Below, one piece after another: positions 41,754 through 51,485 of a DNA stretch of 64,000 nucleotides. The notes under the pieces are model-generated. The model ran no database searches, was not told where the DNA came from, and saw nothing but the letters and a program-made list of their open reading frames with translations. The translations under genes were made by a program, and so were the position numbers. This DNA is from Bacillota bacterium (GTDB lineage Bacteria; Bacillota; Clostridia; Christensenellales; CAG-138). The stretch covers positions 20,929 to 84,928 of the forward strand of contig JAEWUO010000008.1 in assembly GCA_023459335.1 (NCBI GenBank), given 5' to 3'. The stretch's first letter is position 1. Every line of letters begins with the position of its first letter.

Positions 41754-42152
41754 TCAGCCCTTCTTCACGGCGGTTTTTTCGCGCGCTTCTTCTTCCTTCA
41801 TTTGCGAATACCGGATCGCGCTGTCGTTTTCGTCCCAGAGACGCTCCATATTGTAGTACTTGCGTTCCTCCGGGTAGAAGATGTGCACGAGGATGTCCGC
41901 GTAGTCGAGTACGATCCACTTGCCTTCCGCATACCCTTCGCTTCTGCGCAGCGTCAGCCCCAGCCCCGGGGCTTTTTCGTCCAGCTCGTCCGCGAGCGCT
42001 TTTACCTGCTGAACCGCTCGTCCGCTGCAGATGACGAACCAGTCCGCGATGATGGTTTTGTCCGCCACATGGATGGCAAGGATGTCCGCCGCCTTTTTGT
42101 TATACAGGATTTCACAGATGCCGAGCGCCTTTTCCCTGATCGATTCGTTCAA
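41754..42152 (-). CDS. rsfS: ribosome silencing factor, TTG start
   Basis: RsfS binds ribosomal protein L14 and blocks subunit joining when nutrients are short. The DUF143 core is clear: KAADILAIHVADKTIIADWFVICSG, KALADEL, WIVLDYADILVHIFYPEERKYYNMERLW. The start is read as TTG at 42152, 6 nt after GGAGGG; the nearest ATG upstream (42194) overlaps nadD and adds residues that overlie the ribosome site itself. 132 residues. It is normally found next to nadD/yqeK, as here. Confidence 0.93.
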   Translation of the reverse strand: MNESIREKALGICEILYNKKAADILAIHVADKTIIADWFVICSGRAVQQVKALADELDEKAPGLGLTLRRSEGYAEGKWIVLDYADILVHIFYPEERKYYNMERLWDENDSAIRYSQMKEEEAREKTAVKKG

Positions 42153-42193
42153 TTCTTTCCCTCCGTGCGTTGTTTTTGAATATGATATCTTCA

Positions 42194-43342
42194 TTATCCC
42201 CGCACGCGCAGCCGCCCTTCATACCATGCGGCGGCGCGTTCGGACGCGGGGTGTTCTTTCCAGCCTTTCTTCTCAACCAGCCCGGTGACGCGCGTAAGCG
42301 CGTACTGCATATAGCGGTCAATGTCCTCCGTCAGACGGTTCCTGTCCTCCTCCACGCCGGAAAACGTGCGCGTGGGTTCTATGAGGTCCGCCGTGTACAG
42401 CAGCGCGTCGAAATCGCCCATGCCCCGGTCCCCGGTGGTGTGCAGGCGGATGGCGCGGAGGATCTGGTCGTCCGTCACTCCATAGACCATTTTGGCGAGC
42501 ACCGCGCCGGCAAAGGCATGGTGGACCGCCGCGATCCCCGATTCGTCGCCGGAGAGCAGTTCCTGCTCTCGCGGGTCGAGGCACTTCGCGCAGTCGTGCA
42601 GAAGCGCTGCGATCCGCGCTTTTTTCGCGTCCTGTTTCCAGAGCACGGACAGTTTTGCCGCCGCGCGCATGGTGCCGCAGGAATGCCGGTAGCGTTTCGG
42701 CGTCAGCGCCGCGCGACATCTTGTCTGCAGCGCGCGCACTTCCGCGGGGAAATAGGCTCCGCCTTCATAGAGCGCCTGCTCCGCCGCGTCCGGCATCCAT
42801 CCGTCCAGAGGCAGGCCTTCCAGCAGTTTTTTCCGTATCTCCGTCGAGGAAATCATGTCCGCCTTGGCCGAGAGCAGGCGAATCCTTGCGTTGTATCGTT
42901 CGGACAGCATCCGCGCCGCCTCGCCGTCGTTTTCGTTTCTGCCGATGCGCGGCACGCATAGTACATTCGCGAGTTTGAGTACCTCTTCCGGGCGGTGCCA
43001 GTTCGGCAGGTCGGCCAGCATGTCGCTGCCGAGTACGATGAAGATCTCCGCGCCCGGGTAGCGTTCCATGAGCTCCTGCAGCGTCAGGAGCGTATAGCTC
43101 TTTCCCCCGCGCACAATTTCCAGATCGCTTGCCGCAATGCGTTCTTCGCCGATCAGCGCCGCCTGCGCGATGCGATAGCGCTCCGCCGCCGGAACGCCGC
43201 CGTCCACGCGCTTGTGAGGCGGGTCCGCCGCCACGGTGAGCAGCACCAGATCGAGCGCGGCTTCGTCCCGCGCGATGCGCGCCATCTGCACGTGCGCGCG
43301 GTGGATCGGGTTGAATGTGCCGCCGAGTAATCCGATGCGCAT
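42194..43342 (-). CDS. nadD: NadD nicotinate-nucleotide adenylyltransferase fused to YqeK HD hydrolase
   Basis: Two enzymes in one 382-residue chain. Residues 1-195 are NadD (NaMN to NaAD in NAD synthesis): GGTFNPIHRAHV with the nucleotidyl-transfer His pair at 14 and 17, and ISSTEIR. Residues 200-382 are an HD-domain YqeK, which hydrolyses diadenosine tetraphosphate: RHSCGTM, ALLHDCAK, HHAFAGAVLA. In many Bacillota these are neighbouring genes. The usual HxGH reads HRAH here. The start at 43342 (MRIGLLGG) is the native N-terminus; AAAAGG is upstream. rsfS follows. Confidence 0.93.
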   Translation of the reverse strand: MRIGLLGGTFNPIHRAHVQMARIARDEAALDLVLLTVAADPPHKRVDGGVPAAERYRIAQAALIGEERIAASDLEIVRGGKSYTLLTLQELMERYPGAEIFIVLGSDMLADLPNWHRPEEVLKLANVLCVPRIGRNENDGEAARMLSERYNARIRLLSAKADMISSTEIRKKLLEGLPLDGWMPDAAEQALYEGGAYFPAEVRALQTRCRAALTPKRYRHSCGTMRAAAKLSVLWKQDAKKARIAALLHDCAKCLDPREQELLSGDESGIAAVHHAFAGAVLAKMVYGVTDDQILRAIRLHTTGDRGMGDFDALLYTADLIEPTRTFSGVEEDRNRLTEDIDRYMQYALTRVTGLVEKKGWKEHPASERAAAWYEGRLRVRG

Positions 43343-43557
43343 GGTCGCGACCTTTTCCCCCTTGTGTTTCTCTTTACAGAATACCATGTTTTTGCGCGCG
43401 GTAAAAGAACGGTTTTTATATGCTTCCCGCACCGGCTCGGTTGACAAACAAAGCACGGAATGCGACAATTATTTCGTATGAATATTCATCGAAACCCGCC
43501 CGGTCCTTTCGCCTGTCGCGGCGAGCAGGAAGGGGCGGATTCGGAAAGCGGGGTTTT

Positions 43558-45069
43558 ATGGGCGTCGATTATCGCAAGCTGCAAAACGGCAGCGACATCC
43601 GCGGCGTCGCCATGGAGGGCGTCGAGGGGCAGCCGGTCACGCTGACTTTCAATGCGGTGAAAAACATCGCCATGGCGTTTGTGCTGTATCTGCAGGAAAA
43701 ATTCAATAAAAGCGACCTGAAGCTCTCCATCGGCCGGGATTCCAGGCTCTCCGGCGAGCGGCTGCTGCACGCCGCGGCGGAGGGCATCCTGGAGATGGGC
43801 GCGGATCTCGCGGACTTCGGCCTTTCGAGTACGCCGAGCATGTTCATGAGCACGGTCACGAAGGGGTACGAGTACGACGGGGCGATCATGCTCACCGCGA
43901 GCCACCTGCCCTGGAACCGAAACGGCGTCAAGTTTTTCACCAGAAACGGCGGCCTGGAAAAGAGCGACATTGCGAGCATACTCGCCAGCGCGGAGGCGGA
44001 CGCGTTTATCCCCGCCGTCGAGCGCGGCAAACTCACGCAGGTAGACTTCCTCTCGGCTTACGCGCAGGGCCTTGTCGAGCGCGTCCGCAGCGGGGTCGGC
44101 GCGGAGGATTACGAGCATCCGCTCAAGGGCTTCCGCATCGTGGTGGACGCGGGCAACGGCGCGGGCGGGTTTTACGTGGACCGCGTGCTCGCACCGCTCG
44201 GCGCGGACACGACGGGCAGCCAGTTTCTGGAGCCCGACGGGCATTTCCCCAACCACCAGCCGAATCCGGAGGACAAAACGGCGATGGATTCCATCGCGGA
44301 GTGCGTGCTGAAGAACCGCGCCGACATGGGCATCATATTCGACACGGACGTGGACCGCGCGGGCGCGGTGGCAAACGACGGCAAGGAGATCAACCGGAAC
44401 CGGCTCATCGCGCTCATCTCCGCCGTGCTTTTAGAGGAGCACCCCGGCACGACCATCGTGACGGACTCCATTACCAGCAGCGGGCTTGCGGAATTCATCG
44501 CGGCCAAAGGCGGCGTGCACCACCGCTTCAAACGCGGATATAAGAACGTCATCGACGAAAGCATCCGCATCAACAAGAGCGGAAAAGACAGCCAGCTCGC
44601 CATCGAGACCTCCGGCCACGGCGCGCTGAAGGAGAACTATTTCCTCGACGACGGCGCGTATCTGATCACGAAACTGCTCATCAAGATGGCGCAGCTCAAG
44701 AAGGAGAACCGCACGCTGTTTTCGCTGATCGACACGCTCGCGGAACCCGCGGAGAGCGCGGAAGTGCGCATGAACATCACCGTGCCGGAGTTCGCGCCCT
44801 ACGGCAACGGTGTTATCAAAGACCTCGCGGACTACGCGGCGAAGCAGGGCTGGGATGTTGCGAAGGAAAACTACGAAGGCATCCGCGTTTCCTTCGGCAA
44901 AAGCGACGGCGACGGGTGGTTTCTGCTGCGGATGTCGCTGCACGACCCGCTGATGCCGCTGAATATCGAGAGCAACTCTGTTGGCGGCGTGCACAAGATC
45001 GCGGAAAAGCTGTACGCGTTTTTGAGCGGGTACGATAAGCTCGATACGAGCGGGTTGAAGGGGATATAA
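43558..45069 (+). CDS. phosphomannomutase/phosphoglucomutase family
   Basis: Alpha-D-phosphohexomutase of 503 residues. The phosphoserine loop is TASHLPWNRNG (Ser115), the metal site DTDVDRAG, and the sugar-binding loop ETSGHGAL. The final domain has SNSVGG in the phosphate-contact region. It interconverts hexose 1- and 6-phosphates for glycan precursor synthesis. TASHLP in place of the usual TASHNP marks a sub-branch common in clostridia. The start at 43558 is the native N-terminus (MGVDYRKLQNGSDIRG), with a moderate GGGG site. Confidence 0.9.
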   Translation: MGVDYRKLQNGSDIRGVAMEGVEGQPVTLTFNAVKNIAMAFVLYLQEKFNKSDLKLSIGRDSRLSGERLLHAAAEGILEMGADLADFGLSSTPSMFMSTVTKGYEYDGAIMLTASHLPWNRNGVKFFTRNGGLEKSDIASILASAEADAFIPAVERGKLTQVDFLSAYAQGLVERVRSGVGAEDYEHPLKGFRIVVDAGNGAGGFYVDRVLAPLGADTTGSQFLEPDGHFPNHQPNPEDKTAMDSIAECVLKNRADMGIIFDTDVDRAGAVANDGKEINRNRLIALISAVLLEEHPGTTIVTDSITSSGLAEFIAAKGGVHHRFKRGYKNVIDESIRINKSGKDSQLAIETSGHGALKENYFLDDGAYLITKLLIKMAQLKKENRTLFSLIDTLAEPAESAEVRMNITVPEFAPYGNGVIKDLADYAAKQGWDVAKENYEGIRVSFGKSDGDGWFLLRMSLHDPLMPLNIESNSVGGVHKIAEKLYAFLSGYDKLDTSGLKGI

Positions 45070-45080
45070 TCGCGTTCAAA

Positions 45081-45107
45081 AAGGCTTCCGGTAAATTCCG
45101 GAATCCT
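45081..45107. terminator. hairpin between convergent phosphohexomutase and 153-residue ORF
   Basis: AAGGcTTCCGG / CCGGAAtCCTT inverted repeat with a 6-nt loop and an A/T-rich flank. It could stop transcription from both sides. Confidence 0.55.
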
Positions 45108-45117
45108 TATATATGTG

Positions 45118-45579
45118 CTATTCCAATTCGAACGAAATCGTCTCCTCGCAATACGGAGCATACGGCCTTAGCTTTTCATAGTTGCGCGAAAAGCGCAGGC
45201 GCGGGTCGATTTGCTGTATCAGCTGGTTGGTCGAATCCTCGTTGAGGCGTTTGCACACATGCCGCGTGTCCAGCCCCAGGCGTTTGCACGCCTCCAGCGT
45301 CGGGCAGAAGTTCCGCGAGTGAAACGTGATGCTGCGATCCGTGCGGGAGCCGACCGGCGCTTCCTCCGGTGGGATGTGAAACCGCGCGAGCAGCAGGCGA
45401 TAAGCGGAATCCAGCACATTGTCTGATAAAAACGAAAATTTGTCTTTGTTTTCCCGAAACCACGCCGTGCGCCGCCGAATGGAATCCTCGTTGAGCGCGC
45501 GCAGCGCCGCGTCGTCCGCGCCGCGCAGGCGTTCGATCTCCGTTTGAATCAGCATTTCCTGTTCCGTAGTGAACTCCAT
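45118..45579 (-). CDS. conserved protein with Cys-rich C-terminus, unknown function
   Basis: 153 residues, soluble. The C-terminal half has a pattern I associate with a clostridial family of unknown function: NFCPTLEACKRLGLDTRHVC, then LRFSRNYEKLRPYAPYCEE. The conserved Cys and His suggest metal binding. The start at 45579 (MEFTTEQ) has GGAGGGG upstream. It follows the hut operon terminator and has no evident partner. Confidence 0.7.
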   Translation of the reverse strand: MEFTTEQEMLIQTEIERLRGADDAALRALNEDSIRRRTAWFRENKDKFSFLSDNVLDSAYRLLLARFHIPPEEAPVGSRTDRSITFHSRNFCPTLEACKRLGLDTRHVCKRLNEDSTNQLIQQIDPRLRFSRNYEKLRPYAPYCEETISFELE

Positions 45580-45630
45580 CCTCAGCCCCTCCTTCGCCAA
45601 AATATCATCAGAGCATAGCACCCCGGTAAG

Positions 45631-45664
45631 AAAAAAGCAACCCTCCGAAAATCCGGAGGATTGC
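45631..45664 (-). terminator. terminator of the hut operon
   Basis: Hairpin GCAACCCTCCG / CGGAGGATTGC around AAAATC with TTTTTT following on the - strand, just after hutI. Confidence 0.85.
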
Positions 45665-45677
45665 ATCAGCTTGTCAA

Positions 45678-46910
45678 TTACGAAACGACAATCTTTCCCT
45701 TCTTTACCACCGCCTTCACCTGATTGCTCCCCATGCGGTAGCACAATAGCTCCATGCCGTCCGCGTCCCACAAGGTCAGGTCGGCCTGTTTGCCGACCTC
45801 GACGGAGCCGAGCCGTCCGCCAAGGCCGATCGCGCAGGCGGCGTTGAGCGTCAGCGCGGTCAGCGTCTCCTCCGGCGTCATGCGGTAGCGAAGGTACGCG
45901 AGATTCGCACTGAGCTGCAGGTTGAGGGAGGGGGAAGAACCGGGGTTAAAGTCCGAGGCGATCGCCACGGGAACGCCGTATTCGATCATCTTCCGGGCGT
46001 GCGCGAAAGGTTTGTCCAGATAGAGCGACGTCTGCGGCAGCAGGCAGGCGGTCACGCCGCTTCTGGCGAGCGCGGATATGCCCTCGTCGTCGGTCGCGAT
46101 CAGGTGCTCCGCCGAAACGGCGGCCAGCTCGCCCGCAAGCGCCGCGCCGCCGATGGCTTCGATCTCGTCCGCGTGGATCTTCAGCCCCAGCCCGAGCGAG
46201 CGAGCAGCCTCCAGAATGCGCCTGCTCTGGAGTACGGAAAACACGCCCGTTTCGCAGAACACGTCGCAATAGCGCGCCAGTTCCTCCTGCGCCACGCGCG
46301 GCAGGAGCGTTTTACAAATGAAATCCGCATAGTCGTCCGCGCGGCCCGCGTATTCCGGAGGAACGGCGTGCGCCGCCATGCAGGTCGGCACCGCGTCCAT
46401 CGCATGCGTCCGGTTGAGCCGCCGGATCACGCGCAGCTGTTTGAGTTCGTTCGGAAGATCGAGCCCGTAACCGCTCTTGATCTCGGTCGTCGTCACGCCG
46501 AACTTCAGCTGCTCGTCCAGAAAGCCGGACGCGCGCGTCAGCAGCGCGTCCTCGCTCATCTCCCGCGTTTTCCGTACGGTGTCTAGGATACCGCCGCCGC
46601 TGTTGAGGATGTCCAGATAGCTCGCCCCGCCGAGCTTGAGCGGAATTTCGTGCTGCCTCCAGCCACCGAAGACGAGGTGCGTGTGCGCGTCCACCCAGCC
46701 GGGGGTAACAAACGCGCCGCCCGCGTCCAGCGTTTCGGTTTCCGGCGGACAGTCGATCTTCGCGCCGTTTTCGGCGATCTCGACGACGGCCTCCCCGTCG
46801 ATCAGGACCGACGCGTCGCGGTATTTCCGGTTTTCGCGCTGTTCCTCCCCCTTGCGGCTTGTGTTGCCCTGCGGCGTCTGCAAGAGCGAGATGTTGCGAA
46901 TCAGCAGCAT
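45678..46910 (-). CDS. hutI: imidazolonepropionase
   Basis: Third step of histidine degradation: 4-imidazolone-5-propionate to N-formimino-L-glutamate. An amidohydrolase of 410 residues with metal ligands His76 and His78 (DAHTHLVFGG), EIKSGYGLD, HADEI and ASDFNPGS. It is the last gene of the hut operon, 65 bp after ftcD, followed by a strong terminator. Confidence 0.96.
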   Translation of the reverse strand: MLLIRNISLLQTPQGNTSRKGEEQRENRKYRDASVLIDGEAVVEIAENGAKIDCPPETETLDAGGAFVTPGWVDAHTHLVFGGWRQHEIPLKLGGASYLDILNSGGGILDTVRKTREMSEDALLTRASGFLDEQLKFGVTTTEIKSGYGLDLPNELKQLRVIRRLNRTHAMDAVPTCMAAHAVPPEYAGRADDYADFICKTLLPRVAQEELARYCDVFCETGVFSVLQSRRILEAARSLGLGLKIHADEIEAIGGAALAGELAAVSAEHLIATDDEGISALARSGVTACLLPQTSLYLDKPFAHARKMIEYGVPVAIASDFNPGSSPSLNLQLSANLAYLRYRMTPEETLTALTLNAACAIGLGGRLGSVEVGKQADLTLWDADGMELLCYRMGSNQVKAVVKKGKIVVS

Positions 46911-46975
46911 GGTATGCGCCTCCCCGCGCCCGTTCGGCCTTATATACCTGCCAGCCCTCCGTCCGGAGGGTGCGA

Positions 46976-47869
46976 TCAGTCCATCCTGTATTCCAGAACC
47001 TGCTGTTCGGGATCGAAATTTTCTATGCCGAGATAATATTCCGCGCTGTCGATCAGCGCGCGCATGGGCACCAGCCCCACGATCTCCGTTCCGACGATGC
47101 TCACACCGTAACGCGCGGCCTCAAAGCGCACGAACTCTACGACGCGGTACAGCGGCGTCATGCAGTAATTCGTCATGTTGATGGATACCTGCGCGGTGTT
47201 CCGCTCCTTCAGATAGACGCCCATCGCCTTGACGCAGGTCAGCCCTCCGCCGGACTGGCGGATCACGCGGGCGATCTTGTCCGCGACGGCGACGTCGCCG
47301 GTGGAGAGATTGATGTTGAACGCGATCAGCGGCGCGCGCGCGCCGACGGCAACCACGCCCGCGGTGGGGTGCACCGTCCGCCCGCCGAAATCCGGCTCCC
47401 ACTCCGGTTCTTTCACCTTTTCAAACATTCCTTCAAACTGGCCTTTGCGGATGCTCGCGAGGTTCTCGCGATGCGGCGCGGAGGCCGACGCCTCGTAGAG
47501 GAACACGGGAACGCCCGCCTCCTCCCAGACGCGCCTGCCGACCCGCCTGGAGATGGCGACGCATTCTTCCATCGTCGCTTCTCGGATCGGGATAAAAGGA
47601 ATGACATCCACGGCTCCCATGCGAGGGTGCTCACCCTTGTGCCGCGTTAAGTCGATGCAGCGCGCCGCTGCTTTCGCGAGCTTTACCGCCGCTTCCTCCA
47701 CGCCCGCGGCGTCGCCGACAAACGTGATGACCGTGCGATTGTGGCTGACATCGCTGGATGTGCCGAGCAGCGTAACGCCGGGCGTCGCGCGCACCACGCC
47801 CGCGATTTCCTCCACGATATTTCGATCCGCGCTTGAAATATTCGGCACGCATTCGATCACTTTCGCCAT
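46976..47869 (-). CDS. ftcD: glutamate formimidoyltransferase
   Basis: Transfers the formimino group of N-formimino-glutamate to tetrahydrofolate, giving glutamate. The protein is 297 residues, the transferase half of mammalian FTCD without the cyclodeaminase. Conserved parts are VIECVPNISS, DVSHNRTVITFVG and KGEHPRMGAVDVIPFIP. The start at 47869 is native. Its presence shows that this hut pathway ends through folate rather than by HutG or HutF. A cyclodeaminase must be encoded outside the window. Confidence 0.94.
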   Translation of the reverse strand: MAKVIECVPNISSADRNIVEEIAGVVRATPGVTLLGTSSDVSHNRTVITFVGDAAGVEEAAVKLAKAAARCIDLTRHKGEHPRMGAVDVIPFIPIREATMEECVAISRRVGRRVWEEAGVPVFLYEASASAPHRENLASIRKGQFEGMFEKVKEPEWEPDFGGRTVHPTAGVVAVGARAPLIAFNINLSTGDVAVADKIARVIRQSGGGLTCVKAMGVYLKERNTAQVSINMTNYCMTPLYRVVEFVRFEAARYGVSIVGTEIVGLVPMRALIDSAEYYLGIENFDPEQQVLEYRMD

Positions 47870-47888
47870 GGTTCGTTCCCGCTTTCGT

Positions 47889-49904
47889 TCAGTTTTTATC
47901 CAGTGTGGAATCCAGCACCGCGTCGCTTGCCAGATACGGCAGCGTGATGTGCGCGTTTTTTCCCTCGCGCTCATTATACCGCGCGGCGGTCGTCAGCGCA
48001 CCTTCGTTTCCCGCCCAGCTTCTTCTGGCAATGCCGCCGATCACGTCCCAGCTCATCGCGCTTTCGATGATTGCGTCTGTGCGTTCGCTTCCGTCCAGCA
48101 GCAGCCCGAACCCGCCGTTGATCGCCTTGCCGATGCCGACGCCGCCGCCGTTATGGAGTGTGCAGAGCGTCATGCCGCGCGCGGCGTTGCCCGCGAAGCA
48201 CTGCACCGCCATGTCCGCCATGACGTTGCTGCCGTCCTTAATATTCGCGGTCTCGCGAAACGGCGAATCCGCTCCGGAGACGTCGTGATGATCCCTGCCC
48301 AGCATTACGGGGCCGATCTCGCCGCGCCGCACCATATCGTTAAACTTCAGCGCGATCCGGCGCCTGCCTTCCTCGTCCTGATAGAGGATGCGCGCCTCGG
48401 TGCCGACCACCAGCTGGTTTATTTCCGCGTCCCGAATCCAGACGTAGTTGTCCCGGTCCTGCCAGCAGCGGCCGGGGTCGATGCAGCCCATCGCCGCGCG
48501 GTCGGTTTTCACCAGATCCTCGTGCCTGCCGCTCAGGCAGACCCAGCGGAACGGGCCGAAGCCGTAGTCGAACAGCAGCGGCCCCATGATATCCTCCACA
48601 TAGGAAGGAAAGATAAATCCGTCTTTTGAATCGACGCCGTTTTTCGCGATCTCCGTCACGCCCGCGTCGAACACCGCCTTGAGGAATGAATTACCGTAGT
48701 CGAAAAAGCGCGTCCCGCGAGCGGTCAGCGCCCGAATCGCCTCGTAATGCCGCCGGAGGGAAGCATCCACCATATGCCGGAACGTCCCGCGGTCGCGGTG
48801 CAGCAGTTCCGTGCGCTCGGCAAAGGTCAGCCCGGCGGGGCAGTACCCGCCATTATAGGCGTTATGACAGGAGGTCTGGTCGCTGAGGATGTCGATTGCA
48901 AACCCGCGTTCGACCGCCGCCTCGAGAAGGTCTACGATGTTGCCGCGGTAGGCGATCGAAACGCTTTCGCGCTTTTGCCGGCATTCCTCCGCGCGCGCGA
49001 ATACCTCGTCCAGATCGCCGGATGCGATATTAACCCATCCCTGATCGAGGCGGGTTTTGATGCGGGAATCGTCCACCTCCGCGAAGATCCCCACCGCGCG
49101 GGCGATGTTCGCGGCCTTCGGCTGCGCGCCGCTCATGCCGCCGAGACCGGAGGAAACGAAAACCCGTCCCGCGAGGTCGCCTTCCGGCGGGACGCCGAGA
49201 TATTTGCGGCCCACGCCGAGGATCGTATTGAACGTGCCGTGGACGATGCCCTGCGGGCCGATGTACATCCAGCCGCCCGCGGTCATCTGCCCGTAGTTGG
49301 CGACGCCCATCTGCTCCGCGATCTCCCAGTCGTCGATATTGTCGAACATGCCGACCATGAGCGCGTTGGTGAGGATCACGCGCGGGGCTTCCGGCCTGCT
49401 CGGAAAGAGGCCGACCGGATGACCGGACTCCAGCACGAGCGTCTGCTCGTTTGTCAGCTCCTCCAGATAGCGCTTGATCAGTCGGTACTGCAGCCAGTTC
49501 TGGCAGACCTGCCCCGTTTCGCCGTAGGTCACGAGCTCGTAGGGGTAGAGCGCGACGTTAAAATCGAGGTTGTTGTCGATCATCACCTGAAACGCCTTGC
49601 CCGCGAGGCAGTTTCCCTTGTATTCCTCGACAGGCCTGCCCCAGATGCGGCCTTCGGGGCGAAAGCGGTAAGCATAGACGCGTCCGCGCGTTTTCAGCTC
49701 GTTCAGAAACTCCGGCGCGAGCGTTTCGTGCCACCGCTGCGGTACATATCGCAGCGCGTTTTTCAGCGCCTGCCGCGTCTGCGCCGGCGAGAGTCGAAAT
49801 CCCCGGTCCGGCGCGCGCCGGATTCCGGGGGAGAACGCGGGCATGTCCGGCAGTCCGCCGTCCGGGCGGATCGTCATCGCAGCTTCGATTTCATCGTTTC
49901 TCAT
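47889..49904 (-). CDS. hutU: urocanate hydratase
   Basis: Second step: urocanate to imidazolonepropionate, using tightly bound NAD+. The 671-residue protein is the long form. The NAD region VSSGLGGMSGAQPKAA, SDQTSCHNAYNGGYCPAGL and the C-terminal LHNGGGVGIGKAINGGFGL are diagnostic. The start at 49904 is preferred because GGGAGG lies 6 nt upstream; the ATG two codons earlier directly abuts that site. hutH lies 18 bp upstream. Confidence 0.96.
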   Translation of the reverse strand: MRNDEIEAAMTIRPDGGLPDMPAFSPGIRRAPDRGFRLSPAQTRQALKNALRYVPQRWHETLAPEFLNELKTRGRVYAYRFRPEGRIWGRPVEEYKGNCLAGKAFQVMIDNNLDFNVALYPYELVTYGETGQVCQNWLQYRLIKRYLEELTNEQTLVLESGHPVGLFPSRPEAPRVILTNALMVGMFDNIDDWEIAEQMGVANYGQMTAGGWMYIGPQGIVHGTFNTILGVGRKYLGVPPEGDLAGRVFVSSGLGGMSGAQPKAANIARAVGIFAEVDDSRIKTRLDQGWVNIASGDLDEVFARAEECRQKRESVSIAYRGNIVDLLEAAVERGFAIDILSDQTSCHNAYNGGYCPAGLTFAERTELLHRDRGTFRHMVDASLRRHYEAIRALTARGTRFFDYGNSFLKAVFDAGVTEIAKNGVDSKDGFIFPSYVEDIMGPLLFDYGFGPFRWVCLSGRHEDLVKTDRAAMGCIDPGRCWQDRDNYVWIRDAEINQLVVGTEARILYQDEEGRRRIALKFNDMVRRGEIGPVMLGRDHHDVSGADSPFRETANIKDGSNVMADMAVQCFAGNAARGMTLCTLHNGGGVGIGKAINGGFGLLLDGSERTDAIIESAMSWDVIGGIARRSWAGNEGALTTAARYNEREGKNAHITLPYLASDAVLDSTLDKN

Positions 49905-49922
49905 CGGCATCCTCCCGCCTCT

Positions 49923-51446
49923 TCAGTTCAGTTCTCCCGTGACCAGCTCTACGGCGGGAATCAGCGTCCCCTCCCGCACGATGCGTTCGCTTTGTTCCAT
50001 CATTTCGTACATCACCACGTCCCGCTCCACCGGCGGAACAACCTGTCGTAAAACGCCGTAAGCCGCGCGCGCCGCGGGCGCGAGTTTGTCCGCCCCGATC
50101 AGATCGGCCGCCTGCCCCGCCGCGAAGAGCTCGATGGCGAGCACGCGCTGCGCGTTTTTGAGTATCTCCGCCGCCTTACGCGCGGAGATCGTGCCCATGC
50201 TCACATGGTCCTCCTGGTTGGCGGAGGATGGAATGGAATCCACGCTCGCGGGATGCGCTAAAATCTTGTTTTCTGAAACCAGCGCCGCCGCGGCGTACTG
50301 CGCGATCATGAATCCGGAATTCAGCCCGCCGTTCGGCGTTAAAAACGCCGGCAGACCATTGTTGAGATAGGGATTCACGAGCCGTTCCGTGCGCCGCTCG
50401 GAGACGTTGGCGAGTTCCGCCAGCGCGATGGCCAGAAAGTCGAGCGCCAGCGCCATCGGCTGTCCGTGAAAATTCCCGCCGGATACGACGTCCCCTTCGT
50501 CTGGAAAGATCAGCGGATTGTCGGTCACCGCGTTGAGCTCGGTGGAGATCGCGTCGTAAACATAGGCGATCGCGTCCCGGCTCGCGCCGTGAATCTGCGG
50601 AATACAACGGATGGAATACGCGTCCTGCACCTTATTCGTCTGGCGCGGCGCGCTCAGTTTGCTGCCGGCGAGAAGCTTACGCATGTTTTCGGCGCAGTCG
50701 ATCTGCCCGGCGTGCCCGCGCAGGGCGTGCACGCGCGCGTCGAATGCGCTGGTCACGCAGTTCTGCGCCTCGCAGGCGAGCGCGGAAACGATATCCGCCG
50801 TCTTTTGAAGCCGCTTTGCATCAAACACGCAAAGCGCGCCGATTGCCGTCATGACCTGCGTGCCGTTGATGAGCGCGAGCCCTTCCTTCGCCGCGAGCGT
50901 GACGAGAGGGATGCCCGCGCGGCGCATCGCATCGGCGCCGGAGAGGATTTCGCCGCGGTATTCGGACAGCCCTTCGCCGATCATCGGCAGCACCATATGG
51001 GACAGCGGCACAAGATCTCCGCTGGCGCCGAGGCTCCCTTTTTCCGGAATCACGGGGTGCACCCCGCGGTTCAGCATCGAAAGAAGGGTGTCCATCGTAG
51101 AGAGCCGGATGCCGGAATATCCGCGGCAGAGCGCGTTGAGCCTTAAGAGCATGACCGCGCGCACCGCCTCTTTCGGCAGCGGTTCGCCCGTTCCGCAGGC
51201 GTGGCTGACAATCAGGTTCTTCTGCAGCGCTTCGGCTTCCGCTTCCGCAATACGCCGTTCGGCGAATTTTCCAAAGCCGGTGTTCAGCCCGTAGATCGCG
51301 TCGCCGCCTGTCAGCAGCGTTTCAACCGCCGCGCGGGAACGCTCGATCGCCGCCCGCGCAGCGCCGCCGATGGCGGCTTCTTCCCCCTCGCGCGCCACGC
51401 GCACGGTTTCTTCGATTGTAAGGTCGGTTCCATTGAGTATGATCAT
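49923..51446 (-). CDS. hutH: histidine ammonia-lyase
   Basis: First step: histidine to urocanate and ammonia. The MIO cofactor forms from Ala141-Ser142-Gly143 (GSLGASGDLVPLSH). TGFGKFAER and the QEDHVSMG motif (in SANQEDHVSMGT) are also present. The start at 51446 has GGAGA about 5 nt upstream; the frame opens 18 nt earlier. 507 residues. It heads the operon and has a good promoter, but no regulator gene of the HutP type is next to it. Confidence 0.97.
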   Translation of the reverse strand: MIILNGTDLTIEETVRVAREGEEAAIGGAARAAIERSRAAVETLLTGGDAIYGLNTGFGKFAERRIAEAEAEALQKNLIVSHACGTGEPLPKEAVRAVMLLRLNALCRGYSGIRLSTMDTLLSMLNRGVHPVIPEKGSLGASGDLVPLSHMVLPMIGEGLSEYRGEILSGADAMRRAGIPLVTLAAKEGLALINGTQVMTAIGALCVFDAKRLQKTADIVSALACEAQNCVTSAFDARVHALRGHAGQIDCAENMRKLLAGSKLSAPRQTNKVQDAYSIRCIPQIHGASRDAIAYVYDAISTELNAVTDNPLIFPDEGDVVSGGNFHGQPMALALDFLAIALAELANVSERRTERLVNPYLNNGLPAFLTPNGGLNSGFMIAQYAAAALVSENKILAHPASVDSIPSSANQEDHVSMGTISARKAAEILKNAQRVLAIELFAAGQAADLIGADKLAPAARAAYGVLRQVVPPVERDVVMYEMMEQSERIVREGTLIPAVELVTGELN

Positions 51447-51485
51447 GCCGCTCTCCATCTTCATGAATAGGATTCGGATAATCAG

